Of a stretch of DNA of 17,538 bases, positions 8,231 to 15,468 are shown in pieces; position 1 is the stretch's first letter; the number at the start of each line of letters is the position of its first letter. Location of the stretch: assembly GCA_019746155.1 (NCBI GenBank), contig JAIESJ010000134.1:1-17538 (forward strand), written 5' to 3'. This stretch comes from Burkholderiales bacterium. Its GTDB lineage: Bacteria; Pseudomonadota; Gammaproteobacteria; Burkholderiales; SG8-41. The notes under the pieces are model-generated. The model was not told the DNA's origin and did not search any database. It saw nothing but the letters and a program-made list of their open reading frames with translations. Made by a program: the position numbers and the translations under genes.

Positions 8231-8330
8231 TTTAAATTCATATGTAACCCAGCGACTAGGACTATAAGGGTTGCCTAAACGCCCCTACTCTACTAAAGTT
8301 ATCAAAGTTTACCCCCCTGAGGTGCGACAC

Positions 8331-8654
8331 ATGACAGAAAAACAGCTAGTCGAGATCATCGACAAGGCTATCAAGGAATTCCGGGGTGATACCACCGAGT
8401 TAGCCAGCGCAATCGGTTACTTGATGATCGGCAGAAAATTCGGCTGGCGCGTTATGTTCTTGATGCACCGTCAATCCACTATTAAAAAATACGAGAAGAT
8501 GCTAAGAATTAACTCGCGCGAGTTGATGCCTGAGCTAGGCCCACTGGCAGAAAAGTCCGTTGCTTATTGGGCACTACAAAAAGTCACCAACTTCTGGAAG
8601 GCTGTAAAAGGTGAAATTCCAGGAGTGCGCTCCACAAAAGTCCTTAAAGGTTAA
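8331..8654 (+). CDS. Uncharacterised 107-aa element protein
   Basis: I do not recognise a named family. The protein (MTEKQLVEIIDKAIKEFRGD, TELASAIGYLMIGRKFGWRV, then RQSTIKKYEKMLRI and SVAYWALQKVTNFWKAVKGE) is predicted to be mostly helical and basic, with no signal peptide and no clear membrane span. The segment SAIGYLMIGRKFGWRVMFLM is the most hydrophobic. ATG at 8331 is preferred because GAGGTG (8319-8324) lies 6 nt upstream; a longer frame to TTG at 8271 lacks a properly spaced ribosome site. It precedes the excisionase and integrase genes, a position often taken by small regulators or accessory proteins of integrative elements. The gene is visibly less GC-rich than the core genome to the left, in keeping with transfer. 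Confidence 0.7.
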   Translation: MTEKQLVEIIDKAIKEFRGDTTELASAIGYLMIGRKFGWRVMFLMHRQSTIKKYEKMLRINSRELMPELGPLAEKSVAYWALQKVTNFWKAVKGEIPGVRSTKVLKG

Positions 8655-8675
8655 GGGCTTACATCAAGCCCCTAC

Positions 8676-8711
8676 GGGCCATTGACAGGCCCCTTATGCC
8701 AGTCGTATATT
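8676..8711 (+). promoter_or_regulatory. Strong promoter of the xis-int pair with palindromic -35 region
   Basis: TTGACA (8682-8687) and TATATT (8706-8711) are separated by 18 nt, the best sigma-70 match in the window. The ATG of the excisionase gene (8718) is 6 nt after the -10, so the transcript should be leaderless. GGGCC (8676-8680) and GGCCC (8688-8692) are inverted copies flanking ATTGACA, a likely operator over the -35. A further hairpin, GGGCTT/AAGCCC (8655-8660/8666-8671), lies just upstream. Confidence 0.75.
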
Positions 8712-8717
8712 GTGCCC

Positions 8718-8903
8718 ATGATTCCTTTCCCATGGGTGCTTATCAACAAACTTAGTGATGCCACCGGCTACACGGATGATGCCGTACGCGCCAAGATCAA
8801 ACGTGGTCATTGGGTTATGGGGATTCATTTTACTAAGGCTCCAGATGGGCGATTGCTCTTTAACTTGGAGGCCATCAGGAAATGGATCGAAAGAAAGGAA
8901 TAA
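8718..8903 (+). CDS. Excisionase-like small DNA-binding protein
   Basis: The 61-aa protein starts MIPFPWVLINKLSDATGYTD and continues DDAVRAKIKRGHWVMGIHFT, with a C-terminal NLEAIRKWIERK. This is the layout of a winged-helix (MerR-like) excisionase: recognition helix in the TGYTDDAVRAKIKRG segment, then a wing and a final helix. It would direct the integrase towards excision and may repress its own promoter. The start at 8718 is set by the promoter (leaderless) and by the family N-terminus; an upstream GTG/ATG extension to 8682 would run through the promoter. It overlaps the integrase gene by 22 nt, the usual tight xis-int coupling. Identification is by size, fold pattern and neighbour. Confidence 0.8.
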   Translation: MIPFPWVLINKLSDATGYTDDAVRAKIKRGHWVMGIHFTKAPDGRLLFNLEAIRKWIERKE

Positions 8904-9811
8904 GAACCCGTAGCGGCTCCGGCATTGAAATCGACTTCATGTACAGGGGCCGCCGCTGCCGTGAAACGCTCAAGCTCTCCCCCACCCCAGCCAATAGGCT
9001 CTACGCAGCCCGCAAGCGTGAAGCGATTCTTTATGAGATTGCTCAAGGCAATTTCAATTATGCAAAGCATTTTCCAAGCAGCCCTAAGGCAAGGGGCTAT
9101 TCCAGCGGATCATTGCAAACAGTCGGCCAGGCGCTGGATGTGTTCATCAAAGCAGCGCAGAAACGCTGCTCCCATAGCACACTGCGCGATTATCAAAGCG
9201 CTATAGACCATCATCTAAAACCAGTCTTTGGCGAAAAGCTGCTTTCCTCCTGTACGGGACAGATTCGCAACCTTTTTCAATTCGCCATCTGGACAGGCCT
9301 GCGCACTTCCGAATTGATCGCGCTGGAATGGGGCGACATTGACTGGAACCGGGGCATCGCTCGCATCAGGCGGGCCAGCGTACGCAAGCAGATCAAGGTT
9401 CCAAAAACACAAGCGGGAGAACGCGATATCAAGCTGCTGGCCGGCGCGCTCGCCGCATTGCAAGACCAAAAGGCCTATACCTACCTGCAAGCTAAACAGG
9501 TTTTTTTCAATCCTCGCACCAATTCCCATTGGGAAACGGATGGGCAGATCCGCAAGACTGCATGGCAACCGGCTGTCCGTCGCGCGGGCATCCTCGAAAG
9601 AAACCCATACCAAACACGCCATATGTTCGCCAGCCTTTGCCTGACTGCTGGGGAGGACATTGCTTGGGTTGCCCGCCAGCTCGGGCACAAAACCATCGCC
9701 ATGGTTCTGAAGCGTTATGCGCGTTGGATCGAGGGCATTGAGACCTCAGGCGGCGAGAAAATGACTCGGCTTTTGTCGCAATCCGGTCACAGGAGTATTG
9801 CAAGTGTTTGA
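8882..9811 (+). CDS. int: Tyrosine recombinase/integrase with internal deletion
   Basis: The N-terminus (GSGIEIDFMYRGRRCRETLK to about residue 65) is the Arm DNA-binding domain (DUF3596 type) of phage-like integrases. A short piece of the core-binding domain follows (ALDVFIKAAQKR, TLRDYQSAIDHHLKPVFGEK, 84-119). It then passes directly at LLSSCTGQIRN into the catalytic domain: Arg141 in TGLRTSEL, the lysine of KVPKTQAGERD, YQTRHMFAS with Arg246, LGHKTI with His269 and nucleophile Tyr279 in KRYARW. In relatives about 65-90 residues separate FGEKLL from the QFAIWTGLR helix. They are missing here without frame loss, and length (309 aa) is correspondingly short against the usual 380-400. Catalysis may survive but DNA clamping should fail. 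GGAGG at 8867-8871 serves as ribosome site, 10 nt upstream. The gene ends 20 bp before attR. Confidence 0.9.
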   Translation: MDRKKGIRTRSGSGIEIDFMYRGRRCRETLKLSPTPANRLYAARKREAILYEIAQGNFNYAKHFPSSPKARGYSSGSLQTVGQALDVFIKAAQKRCSHSTLRDYQSAIDHHLKPVFGEKLLSSCTGQIRNLFQFAIWTGLRTSELIALEWGDIDWNRGIARIRRASVRKQIKVPKTQAGERDIKLLAGALAALQDQKAYTYLQAKQVFFNPRTNSHWETDGQIRKTAWQPAVRRAGILERNPYQTRHMFASLCLTAGEDIAWVARQLGHKTIAMVLKRYARWIEGIETSGGEKMTRLLSQSGHRSIASV

Positions 9812-9830
9812 TTCTCAGATGATCGCGGAA

Positions 9831-9855
9831 GGTTCGATTCCCGCCGCCTCCACCA
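9831..9855 (+). repeat. attR: distal copy of the ssrA 3' end
   Basis: This is the second perfect 25-bp copy of the ssrA T-arm-to-CCA sequence. What follows it (TTTTTCGTTTTCGCC) is presumably the original downstream flank of ssrA before insertion, or the left end of a further tandem element. Confidence 0.93.
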
Positions 9856-9928
9856 TTTTTCGTTTTCGCCGATTGGATCGAGGCGAGGGCCGCGCGCGGC
9901 CCCGACCGGCCAAAATGAAAAATGGTGG
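9850..9928. repeat. Nested inverted repeats after attR
   Basis: The 21 bases at 9850-9870 (starting CCACCATTTTTC) pair with 9908-9928 (ending GAAAAATGGTGG) at 19 of 21 positions. Inside the 37-nt loop a perfect 16-bp palindrome, GGGCCGCGCGCGGCCC, occupies 9887-9902. The left arm includes the last bases of the att repeat. It could be the native ssrA terminator structure or a recombination-related site. Confidence 0.6.
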
Positions 9929-10232
9929 GCCATCTTAACCGAGGCGCGAACCTTTTTTGAGCAGCGCGAGCCGTGATCCGGATGCGGACGCGCCAGCCGT
10001 CCAACCCCGCAAGCCGCCCGCCAGCCGATCTTATGGGGCTGTTGACGTGCAGGGACGCACGAATGTCGCGGGAGGCGGGACGCCGGGAGCGACCCCTGAA
10101 GCGTTTTGTTCTTCTCTCGGGCGCGCGCAAGTCTTTTCGTGGGTGGTGGTGGCTTCAGAGCGTTACCGTCGGCGAGCGCAGGCAGGCGAAAACCGCAGGT
10201 TGAGCCCCGAGCACGCCGACGGTGCGCAAGAT
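9929..10232. other. Non-coding stretch between the ssrA element and the defence operon
   Basis: No convincing gene, RNA or promoter is seen. It opens with CGAACCTTTTTTGAG, a T-run after a GC-rich stretch. The open frames across it lack family likeness, and the minus-strand ones include the translated inverse of the ssrA 3' end. It lies downstream of the res-like gene, but no strong terminator hairpin for that operon was found here; GCACCG/GCGTGC pairing near 10210-10225 is weak. Confidence 0.6.
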
Positions 10233-12917
10233 TTAGCTTTTGCACTCCCTGAAGCTCGCCACCAAAGACTCAAGAGTTTTCGGCTGGTATTTGTTGAAGC
10301 TTTCCTCGTCTACATAGACGTAGTCATATCGAACTGCCGACTGCGCCTTGTTGATGTCCGCGCACCACTGTTTCAACCGTTCCATTTTGAGTGGTACATC
10401 AAGGTCCTCCTGACCCTTGGTTTCGACGATGTATATTTCCTTCTCGGACTTCTTGACGATGAAGTCCGGATAGTAATTCGAGATATCGCCGCCGGCGTTC
10501 ACGTAGTCGAGCCTGAAATTCACGGCAAAGTAATTCTTCACGTATGAAACCACGTCCTCGCACTCGTCCAGGAACTTGGCGAACAGCAGTTCCAGATGGC
10601 TGTCGCCGATGATCTTGTTGAACACGCTTTTCCTCGGGACCAGATACCCCTGTTCCTTGGCGACAAAGGGGCGGGTCTTGCGCAGCTTGATCGTGTCCTG
10701 AATCCGGGCGTCGCCCTTGTCCTTGATGGTCAGCGCGTTGATCTGCTTCTTGAAGGTTTCGATGAGTGTCTTTGTCGCTTCCAGTTCGGACAGGTTGCGC
10801 AAGGTGTTCATGTTTTCCAGATCCACGGGCCGATCGAAAAGCTGGCTCTGGATGAAATCCTTCACCTTCCCGTACAGCACGTCATAGCCGCTCACCAGCC
10901 GCAGGTCTTTCATGATGGTCTGGGCGAAGTAACCCACCACACTGCGAAAGTCGGTCACGTTCGCGGAATCGAGGTAGGTCACGTGGTTGATCTCGCCGGT
11001 CGTAATGTCCTTGAAGACGATCTCGCGTTGCGCATCGATGCTGAATGTCTTGTACGCCACCTTCTTGTGACCGAGGGTGTTGATGTCCAGATCGGCCAGA
11101 TTCTTGTACTCCCGATATACCCGCGGGCTCAGGACCGGAATCTCGATGTCCAGCTTGTCCATGTCCTTGCCGGTGTTCTCGTTGTCCACCTCGACCACCA
11201 GCGGGGTCTTCGGCGCCGTGCCGGCGCCCATCGCCTTGCGCTCCAATACAACGCCTTCGTTCTGGATGGACTCGACGAAATCCATGAATGCGTCCGTGCC
11301 CACCACGCTCACGTATTCCTCGACCCCATTGCCGGGATACATCTTGCGCAGGCCACGGCCCAGCGTCTGCTCGGGCAGGATGTTGCTCTTGGCGGAATAG
11401 GCCCGCAGCCCGACGATGGTCGTCACGTTGCGCACGTCCCAGCCTTCCTTGAGCATCAGCACCGACACGATGGCCTTGTAGGGGCTTTCCCAGCCGTCAA
11501 TCTCGTTCGCCTGCTTGCGCAGCCGCTCCAGCTCTTCCTTGTCCTTGCCGGTGGCCGTTTCGGAAATCTCGCCGTTGTTCTTGGTGTGAATGACCAGCAC
11601 GGCGTCTTTCAGCTCCGGGTAGGTCGCCTCCAGATAGTCCGCCACGTCGTCGCAGTTCCGGGTGTCGTCGGTCATGACGAACAGGATGGTTTTCTTCCCG
11701 AGCTTTTCGTGTTCGGCATACGCCTTGCGCCATTCCTCGACGCCCAGTTGCACGTAATCGGCGTATTTCTCGGTGTACTTCGAGCTTTGCCGCTCGTGGA
11801 GCTTGGCGCGGCTGGCCGAATCCGGCAGCACCGGGTGCTTGACCACGTTCTGCGAGATCGCCTCCACCAGCGGATAGTCCGCGACCGTCTGTGCAAAAAT
11901 CGCCCCGTTGTTGTGCTTGGGTGTCGCGGTAACGTCCACCTGCAAGGACAGAAAATCGCCCTTGAGCTTGAGGCGATTGTGGATGTCCTCGATGGACTTG
12001 AACCACGCCAGCTTGGCGTCATGGATGTGGTGCGCCTCGTCGTTGATGACCACCAGTTCGTCAATGTCCCGGACGATGACGCCCAGGTCCACCTTGGAAT
12101 CCGTGGTCGCCCCGGTAGGCCGAGGCCCAAGGAAATAGTCCATCGTGTCCTCGTCGTCCTTGGTCGGTTCCACGTCGTCGCCGGCGTATACGCGGTGGAT
12201 GTTGGTGAGAAAGAAATTACCCACCGGGTGAGTGACGCGCACGTCATCCTGAATGTGCAGCGTGACCTGAAAGTCATCCTGCCAGTTCCGGCCCTCGTAA
12301 CCGTTCTCCGGCAATACCGGGTCCGTGTGGAAGATGCGCAGACCGTCGAAGTCGTGCCGCAACCGGTCCAGCACGATGATGTTCGGCGCGATCATCAGGA
12401 AATTGCGGGCAAGCTGCGATTCCGGCTCGTAGAGCTTGTGGAAATAGCACCACGCCAGCACCAGGCTCATGACCTTGGTCTTGCCGCTGCCGGTGGCCAT
12501 CTTCACCACGAAGCGCCGCCAGTGCTCGTCGAACATGCCCGCCGACACCGCGCCCGAGGAATCGAACCGCAGCAGATCGTACTTGTCTTTTACGCCTACC
12601 ACGTCATGGAGATAGACGATGGTTTCGACCGCCTCGCGCTGGGCGAAGTAATAACGAAACTCGGTCATGACCTCGTCGGAACCCGGAACGAGATGTCGGG
12701 TATTGAACCACCAGTTGAGCAGCGCGCGGCTGGTGTCCGCCGCGCCCTTGTAATTCTGATCGCGCCAGTCCTTCACCAGCTCGCGAAGCTGGTGCACCAG
12801 CGGCGGCATGAGCTTGTCGTAGCTGCTCTCGCGCAGCGCCTCGTCGGCCGGGAACCAGCGCACCGCCGGGTCGAGCACGACGTGCGGCGAGGGCGGAAAA
12901 TTCGGATGCAGCGCCAT
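10233..12917 (-). CDS. Type III restriction enzyme-like helicase-nuclease (Res)
   Basis: The 894-aa protein is the DNA-translocating and cleaving subunit of a type III-like restriction system. An SF2 helicase core is evident: Walker A ATGSGKT (141-147), DEAHH (293-297), VTATPK (329-334), the second RecA domain with VSVLMLKEGWDVRNVTTIVG, and motif VI QTLGRGLRK. At the C-terminus YYPDFIV supplies Pro-Asp (817-818) and IVETKG supplies Glu832 and Lys834, a complete PD-(D/E)XK nuclease site. Length is near that of known type III Res subunits (about 900-980). Its ATG shares one base with the Mod stop (TGATG), and GGGAGG (12932-12927) lies 9 nt upstream, so translation follows Mod. It is the last gene of the four-gene operon. 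No damage is visible. It would cut DNA lacking Mod methylation after ATP-driven movement or sliding. Confidence 0.92.
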   Translation of the reverse strand: MALHPNFPPSPHVVLDPAVRWFPADEALRESSYDKLMPPLVHQLRELVKDWRDQNYKGAADTSRALLNWWFNTRHLVPGSDEVMTEFRYYFAQREAVETIVYLHDVVGVKDKYDLLRFDSSGAVSAGMFDEHWRRFVVKMATGSGKTKVMSLVLAWCYFHKLYEPESQLARNFLMIAPNIIVLDRLRHDFDGLRIFHTDPVLPENGYEGRNWQDDFQVTLHIQDDVRVTHPVGNFFLTNIHRVYAGDDVEPTKDDEDTMDYFLGPRPTGATTDSKVDLGVIVRDIDELVVINDEAHHIHDAKLAWFKSIEDIHNRLKLKGDFLSLQVDVTATPKHNNGAIFAQTVADYPLVEAISQNVVKHPVLPDSASRAKLHERQSSKYTEKYADYVQLGVEEWRKAYAEHEKLGKKTILFVMTDDTRNCDDVADYLEATYPELKDAVLVIHTKNNGEISETATGKDKEELERLRKQANEIDGWESPYKAIVSVLMLKEGWDVRNVTTIVGLRAYSAKSNILPEQTLGRGLRKMYPGNGVEEYVSVVGTDAFMDFVESIQNEGVVLERKAMGAGTAPKTPLVVEVDNENTGKDMDKLDIEIPVLSPRVYREYKNLADLDINTLGHKKVAYKTFSIDAQREIVFKDITTGEINHVTYLDSANVTDFRSVVGYFAQTIMKDLRLVSGYDVLYGKVKDFIQSQLFDRPVDLENMNTLRNLSELEATKTLIETFKKQINALTIKDKGDARIQDTIKLRKTRPFVAKEQGYLVPRKSVFNKIIGDSHLELLFAKFLDECEDVVSYVKNYFAVNFRLDYVNAGGDISNYYPDFIVKKSEKEIYIVETKGQEDLDVPLKMERLKQWCADINKAQSAVRYDYVYVDEESFNKYQPKTLESLVASFRECKS

Positions 12918-15181
12918 CAGCCTTTGCCTCCCACCATCACCTCGATCACCTTCATCGTGTCATTGCCGAAGATGTCCACGACCTTCACCGCCACCTTGCG
13001 CCGGCCCGGCGTGCATTCCTGGGCCACGCTCTTCAGCTCCAGCTTGCGGTCTTTCTTGGTGCGGAACGACTGCCACTCGTTCTCGAAGATGTAATCGCCG
13101 GTCCAGCGTTCCTCGGTCTCGCCGGTGTCCTCGTTCTTCACGCGGACGATCTCGCGCTTGTTCTCGAAATCGAAGTCCGCCGACCAGTAGTCAATCCAGT
13201 CGGTCCAGTGCTTGGTGAGTACCTCGCGGGTGACGATACCGTTCTTGTCCTTGTTGACCTTGACGATCCGGCCCTTCTCGATGACGATCTTGCTGCCGTT
13301 GTTCTTGAGGGTTGCCTCGGCGGCGGCGATGGAATCCTGCGAGTGGAACACCGAGAAATCGGTCAACTCGATGGCGAGCGTGTTCTTCTTGACGTGCGGC
13401 TTGACCTCGATGAAGGCCACGTCGTGGAACACCACCTGGTTCTTCTCCACCGCGCGCTTGTCGAACACGTCCGGCGGGATGTATTTCGGCGCGATATCGA
13501 CGCCCTTGGCCTTGGCCTCGTCGAGAATGTTGGGGAACAGCCCCATTTCGAAATCGAAGGCGAGAATATCCACCTTGGTGATGTGCTTCTGGCGGCATTC
13601 CAGGATGATCTCCTCGACAAACAGCCGCGTCACCGGCAGGTTCACCGGCCCGACCACCACCAGCCGCCCGGCCTTCTTGCCGTGGAAGCTGGCGAAACCT
13701 GCCACCGGCTCGGCCCGGTAGGCGCGCAGGATCAGCTCGACAAACGCCTTCTCCTTCTCCTCGATTTGCTTTTGCTTCTGCGCTTCGCGCAGGTCGGGGT
13801 TCATGCCGATGAAGTGCTGGCGCTCGTACTTGCCGAGGTTCAGGATTTCAAAAGCGCGATACGGTTTGCCTTCCTGCTTCAGTTGCCGCTGCACACCGAT
13901 CATGCGCTTGCGAGTGGCGTGGATGGCGAACTTGCCGAGATCACTAGCTATCCATTTTCGCCCCAGCTTCTCTGCCACCGCTGCCGTCGTGCCGGAGCCA
14001 CAGAAAAAATCGGCGACAAGATCGGCTTCATTGCTTGAAGCCAAGATGATGCGTTCGAGCAAGGCTTCTGGTTTTTGAGTGTCATATCCAGTGGCCTCAA
14101 GAGCTTGATTATGGATTTTGTTTATGTCGGTCCAAATATCTTGAATTACCATTCCTTCGTATTCGTCCTCGTACCGCTTGAGTCTTGGCACACCTTTCTT
14201 CGGCCAATGAATTCTTCCTTCTTTATCGAGCCGATCTAATTCATCATGCGACTTAGCCCAGTGCCTCCCAATGGCTGAAGGATCAATTCCCCTCCAAGGC
14301 TGTCCGGATTGCCCTTCCTTTGTGATTCCTGGCGCTGTGAGCGTAATTCGTTGGTATCGCTTTCCAACGTTTTCGTCAAAAGAGTCAAAGAAAGTCTCGA
14401 TATACTCCGGGTCGGCTGCTTGTCGAACAGTATTCCATTGCCATCTATCGGACTTGGAATACAACAGTATTGAATCATGGATAATACCGCAGCGATGTGA
14501 ATCACTGTGTGCAAAGGCACGGCGCCAAATTATCTCGTTTAGGTGCCGTGTGGAGCCAAAGACCTCATCACAGACGGCCCGCACCAAATGGCTGATGTTT
14601 GGGCCCATATGCACATAAATGCTTCCATCTTCTGCAAGCAGATCTCGCATCAACACCAAGCGCTCATAGATCATGGCAAGGAAACTGTCCCTGCCCTTGC
14701 CCCAGGTATCACGGTAAGCAAGTTCTTCGAGAATGCTCGGCTTCTTGGTGAAGGTGTCGTCGCCGATCTCGATGTCCATCGAAAAATCCGCGCCCACGTC
14801 GAACGGCGGGTCAATGTAAATCAGCTTGATGCCGCCCTGTTTTTCGATCTCCTCGCGCAGCGGACCGTTCTTGAGGCTGGCGAGAATCAGCTTGTTGTCG
14901 CCCCAGATGAGCTTGTTGGTCCAGCCCTTGAGCTGCCGCCCGCTGGCGGGGTCGAACAAATCGCCCTGAATCTTTACATCCTTCTCCGCCCGCGGCTCGT
15001 CCACCTGCTCGATGGTCTGAAACGGCAGCACCACGTTACAGACCTCATTCGTCTTGCCGTTCCACACCAACTCAACCTCGCGCTTCTCCTCGAACAACAG
15101 AAAGCGGTACTTCTCCGGCAGCGGCTTGCCGGCCTCCAGCAGTTTCACGATGTCGCGGATTTCGTTGTCAGTAAGTTTCAT
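12917..15181 (-). CDS. Adenine-specific DNA methyltransferase, type III Mod-like
   Basis: This 754-aa protein is a beta-class N6-adenine methyltransferase: catalytic motif IV IDPPF (D124-F127) precedes the SAM-binding motif I DFFCGSGTT (391-399), with the target-recognition region between (about 165-385). A domain of about 60-100 residues precedes the catalytic part (KLIWGDNKLIL lies just before it). The long C-terminal part (about 440-754) is larger than in EcoP-type Mod proteins. It contains ITKVDILAFDFEMGLFPNIL, a lysine-rich KIVIEKGRIVKVNKDKNG and a basic tail. The upstream TTG at 15184 is in frame, but ATG at 15181 is the more natural start; a Shine-Dalgarno is weak. It would methylate a short asymmetric site and guide Res. 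The stop overlaps the Res start by one base. The central third is clearly more AT-rich than the ends. Confidence 0.92.
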   Translation of the reverse strand: MKLTDNEIRDIVKLLEAGKPLPEKYRFLLFEEKREVELVWNGKTNEVCNVVLPFQTIEQVDEPRAEKDVKIQGDLFDPASGRQLKGWTNKLIWGDNKLILASLKNGPLREEIEKQGGIKLIYIDPPFDVGADFSMDIEIGDDTFTKKPSILEELAYRDTWGKGRDSFLAMIYERLVLMRDLLAEDGSIYVHMGPNISHLVRAVCDEVFGSTRHLNEIIWRRAFAHSDSHRCGIIHDSILLYSKSDRWQWNTVRQAADPEYIETFFDSFDENVGKRYQRITLTAPGITKEGQSGQPWRGIDPSAIGRHWAKSHDELDRLDKEGRIHWPKKGVPRLKRYEDEYEGMVIQDIWTDINKIHNQALEATGYDTQKPEALLERIILASSNEADLVADFFCGSGTTAAVAEKLGRKWIASDLGKFAIHATRKRMIGVQRQLKQEGKPYRAFEILNLGKYERQHFIGMNPDLREAQKQKQIEEKEKAFVELILRAYRAEPVAGFASFHGKKAGRLVVVGPVNLPVTRLFVEEIILECRQKHITKVDILAFDFEMGLFPNILDEAKAKGVDIAPKYIPPDVFDKRAVEKNQVVFHDVAFIEVKPHVKKNTLAIELTDFSVFHSQDSIAAAEATLKNNGSKIVIEKGRIVKVNKDKNGIVTREVLTKHWTDWIDYWSADFDFENKREIVRVKNEDTGETEERWTGDYIFENEWQSFRTKKDRKLELKSVAQECTPGRRKVAVKVVDIFGNDTMKVIEVMVGGKG

Positions 15182-15255
15182 CAAACTTTTCTACCCCGAT
15201 TATGCCGACACACAGGAGGCGTCGTACTAAATACAACAGCTACTTGGGAGACAGA

Positions 15256-15468
15256 CTAAGCTCTTGCATAGCGATAGACGCCTTTAACATTCTGAGCGAG
15301 GAACTGCCCCTTTGATGACGCCGCTTTCATCTGTTCGAAAATCTCCTGGGGGACGTCATAGTAGTTGTACGTTCCGCCCTTTAAAAAATCGACAACGAGC
15401 ATGTTGCTAGCTTCGTCATAAGCAAAGCGCGCGATATTTGACGATTCCGGCGTCTCTATCCAGTTCAC
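15256..15468 (-). CDS. KTSC-domain small protein
   Basis: The 70-aa protein is a single KTSC domain: SSNIARFAYDEASNMLVVDF, then LKGGTYNYYDVPQEIFEQM and ASSKGQFLAQNVKGVYRY. This is the usual Y-d...L-x-v-x-F-x-x-G...Y-x-Y-x-x-V-P pattern ending in x-G-x-Y-x-Y. The domain is named for its likeness to the C-terminus of lysyl-tRNA synthetases, and is thought to bind nucleic acid; a specific activity is not established. It starts with GTG (15468) inside the HerA stop (GTGA overlap), with AAAGGAG (15482-15476) 7 nt upstream, so it is coupled to HerA. A 74-nt gap separates it from the methyltransferase. Its presence inside a restriction-modification operon suggests an accessory or regulatory role in the complex. 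That role is inferred. Confidence 0.88.
   Translation of the reverse strand: MNWIETPESSNIARFAYDEASNMLVVDFLKGGTYNYYDVPQEIFEQMKAASSKGQFLAQNVKGVYRYARA

Larger units (their letters stand above)
7065..9855. mobile_element. Small integrative element in ssrA (degraded)
   Basis: The element is bounded by the 25-bp direct repeats at 7065-7089 and 9831-9855 and is about 2.8 kb. It contains an excisionase-integrase pair whose integrase gene ends 20 bp before attR, a 107-aa unknown protein, a DUF4258/DUF2283 pair and a truncated replication-protein-like fragment. There are no structural, packaging or conjugation genes. The integrase has an internal deletion and the Rep-like frame is cut short, so this is best read as a decayed plasmid- or phage-satellite-like element. 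Directly repeated ends show it arrived by site-specific recombination. Confidence 0.88.

Noticed and set aside
8271..8330. TTG start for the 107-aa protein
   Set aside because: There is no correctly spaced ribosome site; the ATG at 8331 has GAGGTG 6 nt upstream.
10596..13094. 832-aa plus-strand open frame
   Set aside because: It is the antisense of the Res-like gene and the end of Mod. Such long shadows are common in GC-rich genes and no motif is present.
13208..14038. 276-aa plus-strand open frame
   Set aside because: It is antisense to the methyltransferase gene with no family likeness.
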